This document shows, piece after piece, positions 53,182 to 62,583 of a stretch of 64,000 nucleotides of DNA; positions within the stretch are counted from its first letter, which is position 1, and each line of letters opens with the position of its first letter. The position numbers were made by a program, and so were the translations under genes. The DNA comes from Armatimonadota bacterium (lineage in GTDB: Bacteria; Armatimonadota; Zipacnadia; JAUWAU01): the NCBI GenBank assembly GCA_030601885.1, contig JAUWAU010000033.1, positions 1-64,000 on the forward strand, given 5' to 3'. The notes beneath the pieces were generated by a model. The model was not told where the DNA came from, searched no databases, and saw nothing but the letters and a program-made list of their open reading frames with translations.

Positions 53182-53646
53182 ATGAACCAATCAAGATCCG
53201 GTCCTCGGCTGGGCGAGATACTCGTCGCGTCGCGCGTCATCAGCACGGAGCAGCTTCAAGCGGCTCTCGAAGAGCAGATGCGGGTGAAAAGACCTCTCGG
53301 GGCGATCCTCATCGACCGGGACATGGCGGAGCCCTACGAGGTGGCGCAGGCAGTCGCCCGACAAGTCGGACTCTTAGCGGTGGATCTGCAGAGATTCAGC
53401 GTCGATCCCGATGCCCTTTCCCTCGTGTCAGCCGAGCTCTGCGAAGAGCACGAGATGCTCCCCATTCAGGTGCACGGTGACCTCGTACTCGTTGCCATGG
53501 CACACCCGCGCGACGATGAGGCCTACGCCGCTATCCGAGAGGCGCTCGCCCCGAAACGCGTGCGCTGCGTCGTGGCGAATGAGTCCCAGATTCAAGCTAC
53601 ATTGCGGGCGGCGCGCGCCGAGCAGCCGCAAGCCGCTGTAGCTTGA
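53182..53646 (+). CDS. Stand-alone MshEN (T2SSE N-terminal) domain protein
   Basis: A 154-residue protein equal to the N-terminal domain of type II secretion/type IV pilus ATPases (PRLGEILVASRVISTEQLQAAL, then LGAILIDRDM and VAQAVARQVGL). In this family two such half-motifs bind c-di-GMP. The rest continues the usual alpha/beta segment (LVLVAMAHPRDDEAYAA) but no ATPase domain follows, so this is a free regulatory module. ATG 53182 follows GGAG closely. No other pilus or secretion gene is nearby, so its partner is encoded elsewhere. Retained c-di-GMP binding is likely but unproven. Confidence 0.78.
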   Translation: MNQSRSGPRLGEILVASRVISTEQLQAALEEQMRVKRPLGAILIDRDMAEPYEVAQAVARQVGLLAVDLQRFSVDPDALSLVSAELCEEHEMLPIQVHGDLVLVAMAHPRDDEAYAAIREALAPKRVRCVVANESQIQATLRAARAEQPQAAVA

Positions 53647-53904
53647 CCCACCCCGTATCTGAGAGCCTTTGATCCCGTTGGCGTCGCTTCACCAGGCCCA
53701 CGTGTCTCCGGTACCCTCTCTTCTCTTCCCCTATGTCCTCCCTTCCGGGCGGCAGCGCCCGCAAGGGGATCGCGCGCCACAGCGCGAACAGGCAGGAACA
53801 GCGGAAAGCGGACAGGGCCGAGGGAAAGAGAGTCAGGACTCCGCTTCCACGCTCCACCCTTTCTCTTTTTCCCTTTGCCCTGTTGCTCGGGGAGGGACAC
53901 ACCC

Positions 53905-55086
<1,182 letters not shown>

Positions 55087-55098
55087 CCGTGCCACCCG

Positions 55099-56049
55099 CT
55101 ATTCTGCGACCACCCGCAGAAAGTCAGCGTAGGCCGCCGCCAGATCCGGCTTCTTCTCTGCCGGAGCGGCGTGCAGTAACACGCCGTAGCGCAAGCGGAG
55201 ATGTTCGCCCGGCTTGACCACGGCCTTGCTGGGATCGCCCTGGCGAAAGGCCTTGCGGCCAAAAGGGTTCGCCACCAGCAGACCGTAGTCCCGTGCATGG
55301 AGCCAACTGGGCCGGAAGTTGCCCGGGTGGGCCATCAGCGTAACGCCGACGTGCTGCCCGCCGCTGGTGCCGCTGTAGTCGCACCAGGCGGCCTGATTGC
55401 CCCATACCTCGCGCTCGTTCTTGCGTCCCGGGGCATCGAGGATGGTTCCACCCGCTTTGACCATGATGGGGCTCGCGACGCGTACGCCCAGCCCCATCTC
55501 CTCCTGGTCCCCGAAGTAGAACTCACCCTCGGCGGCCGAGAACGTGGAGTCCCAGATCAGAAGGTAGCCCGACGGTCGCACCACGATGGTGTAGCGACAC
55601 ACCTCGCGGCAGTTAGCCTTCTCAGCGTCCCCTTCAACGAGGTACGTGTTCCGTACCGCGAACGTCCCCTTGCCCGGGCCGCCGACGGGCTCCTCCACGA
55701 ACTCCCGATGCACCACCCGGGCTCTGTTGCGCCAGTAGTCCGAGCCGCTGATGTCGCCAAATGCCAGCCAGATCCCAGGGTGATAGGTGGCGTGATCGGT
55801 CGGGTCCTTGCCCTCGATGGGCGGGTGGTTCCGCGTCACCTGGACGCCGCCGGGAGCGCGGACGTGAGCGAAGTAGGGACGGGTTATCTCCTCGTCGGCG
55901 TACACGTACGTTGCCACCGGCTGCCCGGCGATGGTGACCAGCACCTTGCCCGGCTGCTGCGTGAACGCAACCTGAGGCACGTCGGCATTGGCACAGAGCG
56001 CGCCAGAGACGAGCGAGAGCGCGACGAGCGCCGTCCTCATCACCATCAC
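55099..56049 (-). CDS. DUF6807 (PmoA-like) exported protein
   Basis: A 316-residue protein with an N-terminal signal peptide (MRTALVALSLVSGALCANAD). The rest matches the DUF6807/PmoA-type family: YVYADEEITRPYFAHVRAP, VTRNHPPIEGKDPTDHATYH and GDISGSDYW. These all-beta proteins accompany sugar-catabolism genes; no function is established for the family. The start (GTG 56049, ATG 56046 or ATG 56040 in frame) overlaps the stop of the Gfo/Idh/MocA gene by 4 nt, so both are probably translated together. It converges with thrC 12 nt away. Confidence 0.84.
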   Translation of the reverse strand: MMVMRTALVALSLVSGALCANADVPQVAFTQQPGKVLVTIAGQPVATYVYADEEITRPYFAHVRAPGGVQVTRNHPPIEGKDPTDHATYHPGIWLAFGDISGSDYWRNRARVVHREFVEEPVGGPGKGTFAVRNTYLVEGDAEKANCREVCRYTIVVRPSGYLLIWDSTFSAAEGEFYFGDQEEMGLGVRVASPIMVKAGGTILDAPGRKNEREVWGNQAAWCDYSGTSGGQHVGVTLMAHPGNFRPSWLHARDYGLLVANPFGRKAFRQGDPSKAVVKPGEHLRLRYGVLLHAAPAEKKPDLAAAYADFLRVVAE

Positions 56050-57341
56050 ACTCCCCCCTCAGGGATGGCCCAGTGGCCACCTTCGCGGTACGTGCGCGAC
56101 AGCAGCCGGTTGGCCTCTTCATCGCCGACGATCTGCTCGGTCTTGGCATCGAACTCTAGCGACCGGCCCACGCGACAGGCGATGTTGCCCAGGTGGACCA
56201 CGGCCACTGCCCGGTGGCCGATCTCGATGTCGGCGTTCGGCTTGCGGCCGGTCTTGATGGCGTCGATGAAATCCTCCTGGTGCCCCAGCAGCTCCGGCGG
56301 ATTCTCCGCCCTTCCCTCGACCTTGCGGTTGCGCTCGTCGAAGATCTCGAGTCTGCCGCGCTTGCTGAAGAACATCTTCCCGTTGGTGCCGTAGAACTCG
56401 GCGCCATTGTCAATGTCGTACGGCGCGTTCTTCGACCAGATCCTCATCTCGAAGATCAAGTGCCGCCTGCTGCCGATCGTGCCGTCGCCGGCGTAGTCGA
56501 ACGCGAGGGTCATCGTGTCGGGGAACTGCTGGTCGTCGTCGTGGAAGTACTTGCCGCCGATGCCCGCAATCTTGGAGGGGAGCGCCTCGACGCCGAGGCC
56601 CCACAGGGCGTAGTCGATCTCGTGGGTGCCGTCGTTGCCGATGTCGCCGGTGCCGAAGTTGTACCACCAGTGCCACTGGTAGTGGAACCGGTTCTTTTGG
56701 AAGGGAACGAACTCGGCGGAGCCAACCCACATGTCGTAGTCCACATGCGGCGGCGGCTCGCTGGGCTGCGCATGTCCGATGTTCTTTCGTCTTTGGATGT
56801 TCCACGCCTTGGCGGCCAGCACGTCCCCGATGACGCCCTCGCGGAGCATCTGCACGGCGCCGGCCATCATGTTGCTGCTGCGGCTCTGCGTCCCGTGCTG
56901 CACGACGCGGTTATATCGCCGTGCGGCGTCCACCAGCAGCCGGCTTTCGCGGAGGTTGTGACTGGAGGGCTTCTCAACGTACACGTGCTTCCCCGCCTCA
57001 CAGGCCAGGATAGCCGCCGGGGCGTGCCAGTGGTCCGGTGTGGCGATGATGACGGCGTCCACCGACTTGTCGTCGAGAATGCGCCGCAAGTCCGTCACGG
57101 CGTTGGCGGGCTTCACGTCGAGCTTCTTTGCCGCATCAGCCAGGCGTTCTTCGTCCGGATCGGACACGTACGCCACGCCGCCCATCTGCTCGGCGACTTT
57201 CTTCCCCCGGCCGCCACAGCCGATGAGTCCGACGACGACCTTGCCGTTGGCGCCGATGACGTTCACCGCGCCGCTCCACTGCAGCGCCGCCGCACCGGCG
57301 CCGACCTTCCTGAGGAACGTTCTTCGTGAGTCCCTTGGCAT
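56046..57341 (-). CDS. Tat-exported Gfo/Idh/MocA-family oxidoreductase
   Basis: A 431-residue NAD(P)-dependent oxidoreductase. The N-terminus DSRRTFLRKVGAGAAAL is a twin-arginine signal, so the folded enzyme is exported. The Rossmann nucleotide-binding motif is VGLIGCGGRGKKVAEQM, and EKPSSHNLRESRLL holds the Lys of the EKP catalytic motif. GTGDIGNDGTHEIDYALW is typical of exported sugar-oxidoreductase members. The start is ATG 57341, at the Tat signal; the preceding 200 bp frame is low-complexity. It pairs with DUF6807, a common partner. Substrate, probably a sugar or inositol derivative, is unknown. Confidence 0.9.
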   Translation of the reverse strand: MPRDSRRTFLRKVGAGAAALQWSGAVNVIGANGKVVVGLIGCGGRGKKVAEQMGGVAYVSDPDEERLADAAKKLDVKPANAVTDLRRILDDKSVDAVIIATPDHWHAPAAILACEAGKHVYVEKPSSHNLRESRLLVDAARRYNRVVQHGTQSRSSNMMAGAVQMLREGVIGDVLAAKAWNIQRRKNIGHAQPSEPPPHVDYDMWVGSAEFVPFQKNRFHYQWHWWYNFGTGDIGNDGTHEIDYALWGLGVEALPSKIAGIGGKYFHDDDQQFPDTMTLAFDYAGDGTIGSRRHLIFEMRIWSKNAPYDIDNGAEFYGTNGKMFFSKRGRLEIFDERNRKVEGRAENPPELLGHQEDFIDAIKTGRKPNADIEIGHRAVAVVHLGNIACRVGRSLEFDAKTEQIVGDEEANRLLSRTYREGGHWAIPEGGV

Positions 57342-57607
57342 CGCTCGAGTCCCCCGTTTCACGTATCGGTGGGTTCGACGACCGGGCTCTGATCGCCTTC
57401 GACGCGGGGAGGAGGGGATGTGCGACCACCGGCAGCGCCAAGCAGACGGCGGTGGCGCGGCCGCACCGTTGCATGGAGACCGTACGGAGGGCGAAGGGCG
57501 AGCCGGAGGCGCGCGGTTCGCCCTCAGGCCACGAGCACTCACCTCCACGGCCAGAGCGCCGGCCCAGCCATCCAGGACTTCGTGTGCTCCCCGGGATGCG
57601 CAGCCCT

Positions 57608-58204
57608 CTACATCAGCTTCAGGTGCCCGGACAGTTCGTCAACGAAGTGCTTGAGGCTGCTTTCCGTCCTCCCTGCACGGAACAGGTCCATCGCTGCGAC
57701 CAGGTCCCTCGCGAATTCGATTCCGCCAAGCATCGGGGGATGGCCAGCGTCCACGACTGCCCGAGCGAGGATCTGCTTGTAGAGGTCCCTCTCGCACTTG
57801 TCCCGTGGCACGCGCGGCCTGATGCCCACGACCACGTAGAATGCTTCGAGGTCGGCAAGATACCATCGCTCGATGTGAGGGGCTGGGCAAGCGGGCACTG
57901 ACCGGTCGCGGAGCTTCTGCTCCACGGCTTCCATGATCTGGCTCCGAGCGGCAGTGAAGGGCTCGCAGTTGGCGTCGATGGCGACAACGAGCAGGTCTGG
58001 GATCCCTCCGCCCAGTCCGTTGAGTCTGGACCGCTGATAGAGCCTCAACTCCTCTAGCGCCCTACCATGTCCGCCCCGGGCAGAGCGGATGCGGAGCTCA
58101 ACTTCGCGGTCTACCTCCTGGGCGACCCTGAGAGTGAGCGGGACGAGGAACTCCTCGTGAGCCCTGTCCTCAGCGAATAGATCGATGGCCAGAGGCCTAC
58201 TCAT
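57608..58204 (-). CDS. DUF4276/TOPRIM-like protein, partner of AAA ATPase
   Basis: A 198-residue protein. LFAEDRAHEEFL near the N-terminus offers the first acidic residue and PDLLVVAIDAN the later acidic strand of a TOPRIM-like core. PHIERWYLADLEAFY corresponds to the ExWxLAD segment that marks DUF4276. It overlaps the ATPase gene by 8 nt, so both belong to one unit. In systems of this layout (for example AAA15 ATPase with a TOPRIM or DUF4435 partner, as in PARIS) the second protein is the effector nuclease. That role here is inference; catalytic Mg2+ residues need checking. Confidence 0.68.
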   Translation of the reverse strand: MSRPLAIDLFAEDRAHEEFLVPLTLRVAQEVDREVELRIRSARGGHGRALEELRLYQRSRLNGLGGGIPDLLVVAIDANCEPFTAARSQIMEAVEQKLRDRSVPACPAPHIERWYLADLEAFYVVVGIRPRVPRDKCERDLYKQILARAVVDAGHPPMLGGIEFARDLVAAMDLFRAGRTESSLKHFVDELSGHLKLM

Positions 58205-59435
58205 CGAGCAACCCCCGCAGCATCAGACCCTCGAAGACCCCATCCTCAGTGGGCGCCGAGAGGCCCGAAGCTAGCTCCGCGTCCTCGAAAAGGCCATTTG
58301 CGAACTCGAACGGTTGGACTTCAGTCCCCGCCCGGCCATGACTCACGTTCAGCATAGCCAACTTGTCTCGGCAGTCCTGCGTGGCCCGCAGCATTGCACC
58401 ACAGAACGCGGCCGAATGGGTCGTGACGATCACCTGGCGCTGCTGCTGCTCCACCGCCAATGAGGTCAACAAGTGCGCGATCAGCTCCAGCCTGCGGGCA
58501 TGGACGCCGTTCTCCGGCTCCTCGAACGCGATGAGGCCGCCAGCCCATGGATTGGCCGCGATCGCACACAGCGCAAGGACGCGGAGCGTGCCTTCGGAGA
58601 TGATGCGAGAGGAGACGCCATGTCCGTCCTGCTGGACCTCGATGTCGAGGGTTCCCCTTCTCTCGTCAAGATCGACATTGAGGTCCTCAACCGCCGGGAT
58701 GAGCGATCGCAGCGTACGCCTGACGGCGTCGAACCACTTGGTGCGTTCCGCCTTCAGCCGATACAGATACGGAGCCACGTCCTGACCCAGTACCCCGATG
58801 TCCCGAACCTCGGCGGGCGGCCTGGGAATGCGCATGGCAATGCGAGGGTCCAAGTAGTAGACGCGCCAGCCCTCAAACTGCTGTCGGCACCGGTCGATCC
58901 ATTCGTAGCCCGCGCCGCTCAGGCGGCGATCCGACAGAAGCGCGTAGTTGATGCCGAGCGGCTCGTGGCGTGGCCGCTCTTGCCGCGCACGCCGGACACG
59001 GAGCTGACGGCCGACACGCTCGATGACTGGGCTGTGCATTGGCTTGCCCGCCTTGCTCAGCCTGGTCAGGTACTCGTCAAAAACAGCGAGACTGCCGGAT
59101 CCCGGGCGGACTTGGACGCCAACGCGGTAGCGAAGCCCTTCGCTCTGGACGTCCAGATCGGCCTCTAGACTCATCCGCGCGGTGCGTTGCCCCAGCAACA
59201 GCGGCAGCCCGCCCTCGGGGAATCTGAAGGCCTCCAAGGGGTAGCCCCGGATCATCTGTGCACCGAAGGCGTCGGCGAGCGTCCGGCTCGTCCCGATCTG
59301 AGCCAGCATCTGAGCCGCTTCGAGTATGTTGCTCTTTCCAGCGGCGTTCGGGCCAAATAGGACGGTCAGACGCGGGAACTCGATGGTCAAGTCGGTGAGC
59401 GACTTGAAGCCCTTGACGTGTAGCTTGGTCAACAT
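58197..59435 (-). CDS. AAA15/21-type ATPase of a putative defence pair
   Basis: A 412-residue ATPase of the SMC/ABC-like AAA_15/21 group. Walker A is FGPNAAGKSNILEAAQML, the ABC signature-like segment is SEGTLRVLALCAI, and Walker B is GGLIAFEEPENGVHARRLE followed by VTTHSAAFC as the His-switch. ATG 59435 has a GGAGGTG ribosome site about 10 nt upstream. It is co-directional and overlaps the DUF4276-like gene. Similar ATPases sense phage or damage and release an effector; the trigger is not inferable. The location between sugar-catabolism genes suggests recent insertion. Confidence 0.86.
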   Translation of the reverse strand: MLTKLHVKGFKSLTDLTIEFPRLTVLFGPNAAGKSNILEAAQMLAQIGTSRTLADAFGAQMIRGYPLEAFRFPEGGLPLLLGQRTARMSLEADLDVQSEGLRYRVGVQVRPGSGSLAVFDEYLTRLSKAGKPMHSPVIERVGRQLRVRRARQERPRHEPLGINYALLSDRRLSGAGYEWIDRCRQQFEGWRVYYLDPRIAMRIPRPPAEVRDIGVLGQDVAPYLYRLKAERTKWFDAVRRTLRSLIPAVEDLNVDLDERRGTLDIEVQQDGHGVSSRIISEGTLRVLALCAIAANPWAGGLIAFEEPENGVHARRLELIAHLLTSLAVEQQQRQVIVTTHSAAFCGAMLRATQDCRDKLAMLNVSHGRAGTEVQPFEFANGLFEDAELASGLSAPTEDGVFEGLMLRGLLDE

Positions 59436-59840
59436 GGAACTCTCACCTCCACCTCCACACGGGCTCGAACACGCACGCCTGGGACAGCATGCTCAATCTC
59501 GCACGGCCCCAGCCGGCCCTCCTTGAGTGCCCGAGGTTGGACATTCGCTCCCTCAGGGCCGCGCCGCCCGCCTCGGACGAATCCCGCGGATAATCCCGGC
59601 GGCAGCATAGTTAATCCCTGCGGTCTCGAATTCCTGTCCCGCAATTGGGTCCCGCACTATTATACACCATCGCCTGCCTCTCGCGCATGCGCGTGCGGAG
59701 GCCGGGCGCGCGCGGCCGTCGTTCCGGCACTACATCCTGAATCACTGACTGGCGCGACTCCCTTACAGGTTCGCGACAGGCCGAGCGGGAACCGGCTGCA
59801 TAGCACATCCAGTTGTGCGAGATCACGGGAGGGTCTCACC
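59436..59840. other. 405-bp divergent gap, no gene seen
   Basis: Separates the ATPase operon (minus) from the phosphodiesterase gene (plus). It holds a TATTATAC/GTATAATA element at about 59656-59664 that could be a -10 for either direction but lacks a well-placed -35, and a G-rich GGGAGGG just before 59841. No coding region is supported. Confidence 0.45.
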
Positions 59841-61745
59841 ATGCCTGCCGCAAAGCGATTCATCCTCGTCGGCCTCGACGGGCTGCAGCTCCCGATGGTG
59901 AAGCGTTTCGTGGCTGAGGGCTGCCTGCCGAACTTCCAGAAGCTGCTGGAATCCGGCACGTGCGGCGAGCTGCTGCCGTGCTGGCCGGCCTGGACGCCGA
60001 CGAACTGGGGCACCATGGCCACCGGGGCCGAGCCGGGGAGGACGTGCCTCGGCGGCTGGTTCCGGCGCGCGTATGACGACCTCGAGGGCGAGCGCGACCT
60101 GAGCACCTTCGACAGCCGGGCCTGCGAGGCAGAGACCATCTGGGAGGCAGCGGAGCGGCAGGGCGTGCGCTCGCTGGCGATCTTTCATCCAATCACCTGG
60201 CCGCCGCGCGTCAAAGAGTCCATGGTCGCGGCGCCGCTGTACCAGGGCCCCGGCATTCAGCCCATGCAGATCTCGCACGGGGTCATCTGGGCCACACAGG
60301 AGGGCCCCGGGCCGCGACGGCTCATGGAGCTGGTGCAAGAGGGCGATCGCTGGCGCGCCGACGTGCAGCTCGACATCGAGCTGGTGAGCGCCGCCGCCGA
60401 CTTCATTGACGCCGCCCATGTACTGCCTGGCGCGACGGTCGAGACGAGCGAGGTCACCGTTCCGCTGCGGTTCTGGTTCGACCCGAGCGCAGGGAGCGCG
60501 ACCGTCGAGAGGCCCGATGGCACATCCGTGGCCTCGGCAAAGCTCGGGGAGTGGTCCGACTGGGCCTGGCTGCCCTTTGGCGAGCGCGGCGAGGGCAGCC
60601 TGCGGTTCCATCTGGTGCGGTGCAAGCCCGCCGAGAACGACGTCGTCCTCCTGCAGTCGGCGCCGTACCCCCGCTCCGGCTGGGCCCATCCTGCTGCCAT
60701 CGAGCAGCCGCTGCTCGACGCGTGCGGCCCATTCCTGCAATCGGCAACGGCAGTGACGTGTGAGGACGCGGGGCTGACCGACCTGTTCTTCGACGAGGAG
60801 AGCTATCACGGCCTGTGGATGCCCCGGGCGGCGCGGCACCTACTGGAGCAGGAGGGCTGGCAGCTCTACTATCAGCACTATCACATCCTCGACCACGTCT
60901 CGCATCAGCACCTGGCGCAGGCCGATCCGGCGCATCCGAACTACGATCCCGAGGTCGGCAAGTGGCACCTGGAGATGTTCCGCCGCGGGCATCAGGTGTG
61001 CGATGCCGTGCTGGGCGAGTTCATGGACATGGCTGACGACGACACCGTCGTGATGGCCATCTCGGACCACGGCAACGTGCCCAACTTCTTCCAGTCCGAC
61101 TATCTGGCGCGGCTCGAGGAGACGGGGCTGCTGGTGCGCGACAATGGCCGCATTGTGTGGGAGAAGACGAAGGCCTACATGCTGCCGATGCGCATCTTTG
61201 ACATCTTCATCAACCTGAAGGGACGCTCTCCGCGCGGTGTCGTTGATCCGGCCGACTACGAGACGGTGCAGGAGGAGATCATCGACGCGCTGCTCGACTG
61301 GCGCAATCCGCCCCTGAGCCCTGGCGGGCCGGGGCGGCCCGACTCGCAGAGGCCAGGGCCGCACAACGGGAAGCGCGTGGTGGCGTTCGCGGTGAAGAAG
61401 AAAGATGCGCCGATCTTCGGCTACCACGGCCCCGAGGCCGGGGACGTCGTGTTCGTGTTCAACTCCGGCTACGGTCGCGGCCGGGTGCCGGACGGGAGCG
61501 TGGCGCCGGCACAGCAGGGAGCAAACCACGGCCCGCAGATCCTCACGAGTCGCACCGAGTTCGCCTCGAACCTCTCGGCGGCCATCTGCGCGGGGCCGGG
61601 CATCCGGTCCGGCTACGAGCGCGATCCCGACGCCAACGGCTTCTGGCACCTCACGAGCATCGTCCCGACCATCTGCCACCTGCTCGGCATCCAGCCGCCG
61701 AAGGATGCTGTCGGAGGCGTGATGTGGGACATGCTCGAGGACTGA
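59841..61745 (+). CDS. Alkaline phosphatase/phosphodiesterase-superfamily protein
   Basis: A 634-residue protein of the alkaline phosphatase superfamily, type I phosphodiesterase/nucleotide pyrophosphatase branch. The N-terminal strand LVGLDGLQLPMV supplies a metal-binding Asp, and the nucleophile region is PAWTPTNWGTMATG, with Thr in place of Ser as is common. ILDHVSH and ISDHGNVPNFF give the other metal ligands, plus a final GANHGPQILT. A middle insert (residues about 150-300) is a beta-rich domain. ATG 59841 has GGGAGGG with an 8-nt spacer. The creatininase gene follows 48 nt later. Substrate unknown. Confidence 0.88.
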   Translation: MPAAKRFILVGLDGLQLPMVKRFVAEGCLPNFQKLLESGTCGELLPCWPAWTPTNWGTMATGAEPGRTCLGGWFRRAYDDLEGERDLSTFDSRACEAETIWEAAERQGVRSLAIFHPITWPPRVKESMVAAPLYQGPGIQPMQISHGVIWATQEGPGPRRLMELVQEGDRWRADVQLDIELVSAAADFIDAAHVLPGATVETSEVTVPLRFWFDPSAGSATVERPDGTSVASAKLGEWSDWAWLPFGERGEGSLRFHLVRCKPAENDVVLLQSAPYPRSGWAHPAAIEQPLLDACGPFLQSATAVTCEDAGLTDLFFDEESYHGLWMPRAARHLLEQEGWQLYYQHYHILDHVSHQHLAQADPAHPNYDPEVGKWHLEMFRRGHQVCDAVLGEFMDMADDDTVVMAISDHGNVPNFFQSDYLARLEETGLLVRDNGRIVWEKTKAYMLPMRIFDIFINLKGRSPRGVVDPADYETVQEEIIDALLDWRNPPLSPGGPGRPDSQRPGPHNGKRVVAFAVKKKDAPIFGYHGPEAGDVVFVFNSGYGRGRVPDGSVAPAQQGANHGPQILTSRTEFASNLSAAICAGPGIRSGYERDPDANGFWHLTSIVPTICHLLGIQPPKDAVGGVMWDMLED

Positions 61746-61793
61746 CTTGGCTGGCGTATCGCGGCGCTGGCTGATGATCCGGAGGTACGACTC

Positions 61794-62513
61794 ATGACCG
61801 AGAAGGTCCGGTACGAAGAGCTTCTGCCGCACGAATTCGAGGCGCGTCTGGCCAAGCGGCCGGTGGGTTATCTGCCCATCGGGACATTGGAATGGCACGG
61901 GGTGCAGAACGCGCTGGGGGCGGACTTCCTGCAGGCGCGGGGGCTGTTCGAGCAGGCGGCCAGGCGATTCGGCGGGATCGTGCTTCCGCCCCTCTGGCTG
62001 GGGCCGGATCGCATCACCGGGCAGGAGGACGGCCCCGACCTGGTGGGCATGGACACGGCAGACAGCACGACGCCGAACCGCCAGTTGCCAGGGAGCTGCT
62101 ACTGGATCCCGAGGGGCCTGTTCCTGATGCTGGTTGAGGCCGTTCTGGCACAGGCCAGGCGGGCGGGCTTTCGCTGCATCGTGGCCGACGGGCACGGTCC
62201 GTCGCGCCGTGCCTGGGCGGAGATGGTCGATGCGTGGGAGAAGCAGTTCGGCCTGGCGCTGGTGTCCGCCATGCGCGATTTCCCCGGGCAGTGGCGGACG
62301 CAGATGGACCATGCCGGGCGGAACGAGACGTCAATCATGATGGCCGTTGCGCCGGCGCTGGTGGATCTCTCGCAACTGCCGGCCGATCGGGATGTATGGC
62401 CCCAGGGAGTAGGCGGAGAAGATCCCCGCGACTCGACCGCCGAATTCGGTGAGGAGCTGATCGAAGCGACGCTGGCCCTCATCGGGACGAAGTTGGACGA
62501 GTTGGGGGTCTGA
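61794..62513 (+). CDS. Creatininase-family metal amidohydrolase
   Basis: A 239-residue protein of the creatininase superfamily, binuclear metal hydrolases acting on small cyclic amides or related sugar amides. Metal-ligand segments are present in order: LPIGTLEWHGVQNALGADF, with Glu, His and Asp, then ADGHGPSRRA (the usual NGHGGN is changed), and DHAGRNETSIM (usual HAGExETS). The ATG 61794 start lies 48 nt after the phosphatase-superfamily stop; the two are likely co-transcribed. The divergent GHG segment means substrate specificity differs from classical creatininase. Confidence 0.9.
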   Translation: MTEKVRYEELLPHEFEARLAKRPVGYLPIGTLEWHGVQNALGADFLQARGLFEQAARRFGGIVLPPLWLGPDRITGQEDGPDLVGMDTADSTTPNRQLPGSCYWIPRGLFLMLVEAVLAQARRAGFRCIVADGHGPSRRAWAEMVDAWEKQFGLALVSAMRDFPGQWRTQMDHAGRNETSIMMAVAPALVDLSQLPADRDVWPQGVGGEDPRDSTAEFGEELIEATLALIGTKLDELGV

Positions 62514-62559
62514 GGGCAGCAGGGAGCTGGCGCCGCGAGACGACCGGCCAGCAACCAAC

Positions 62560-62583
62560 AAGCTGAGAACTAACGACTAACAA
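62560..62583. repeat. Degenerate heptad repeat after creatininase gene
   Basis: The text AGAACTAACGACTAACAATC contains ACTAACG/ACTAACA units of the dispersed heptad family, overlapping the stop of the downstream minus-strand gene. Confidence 0.4.
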
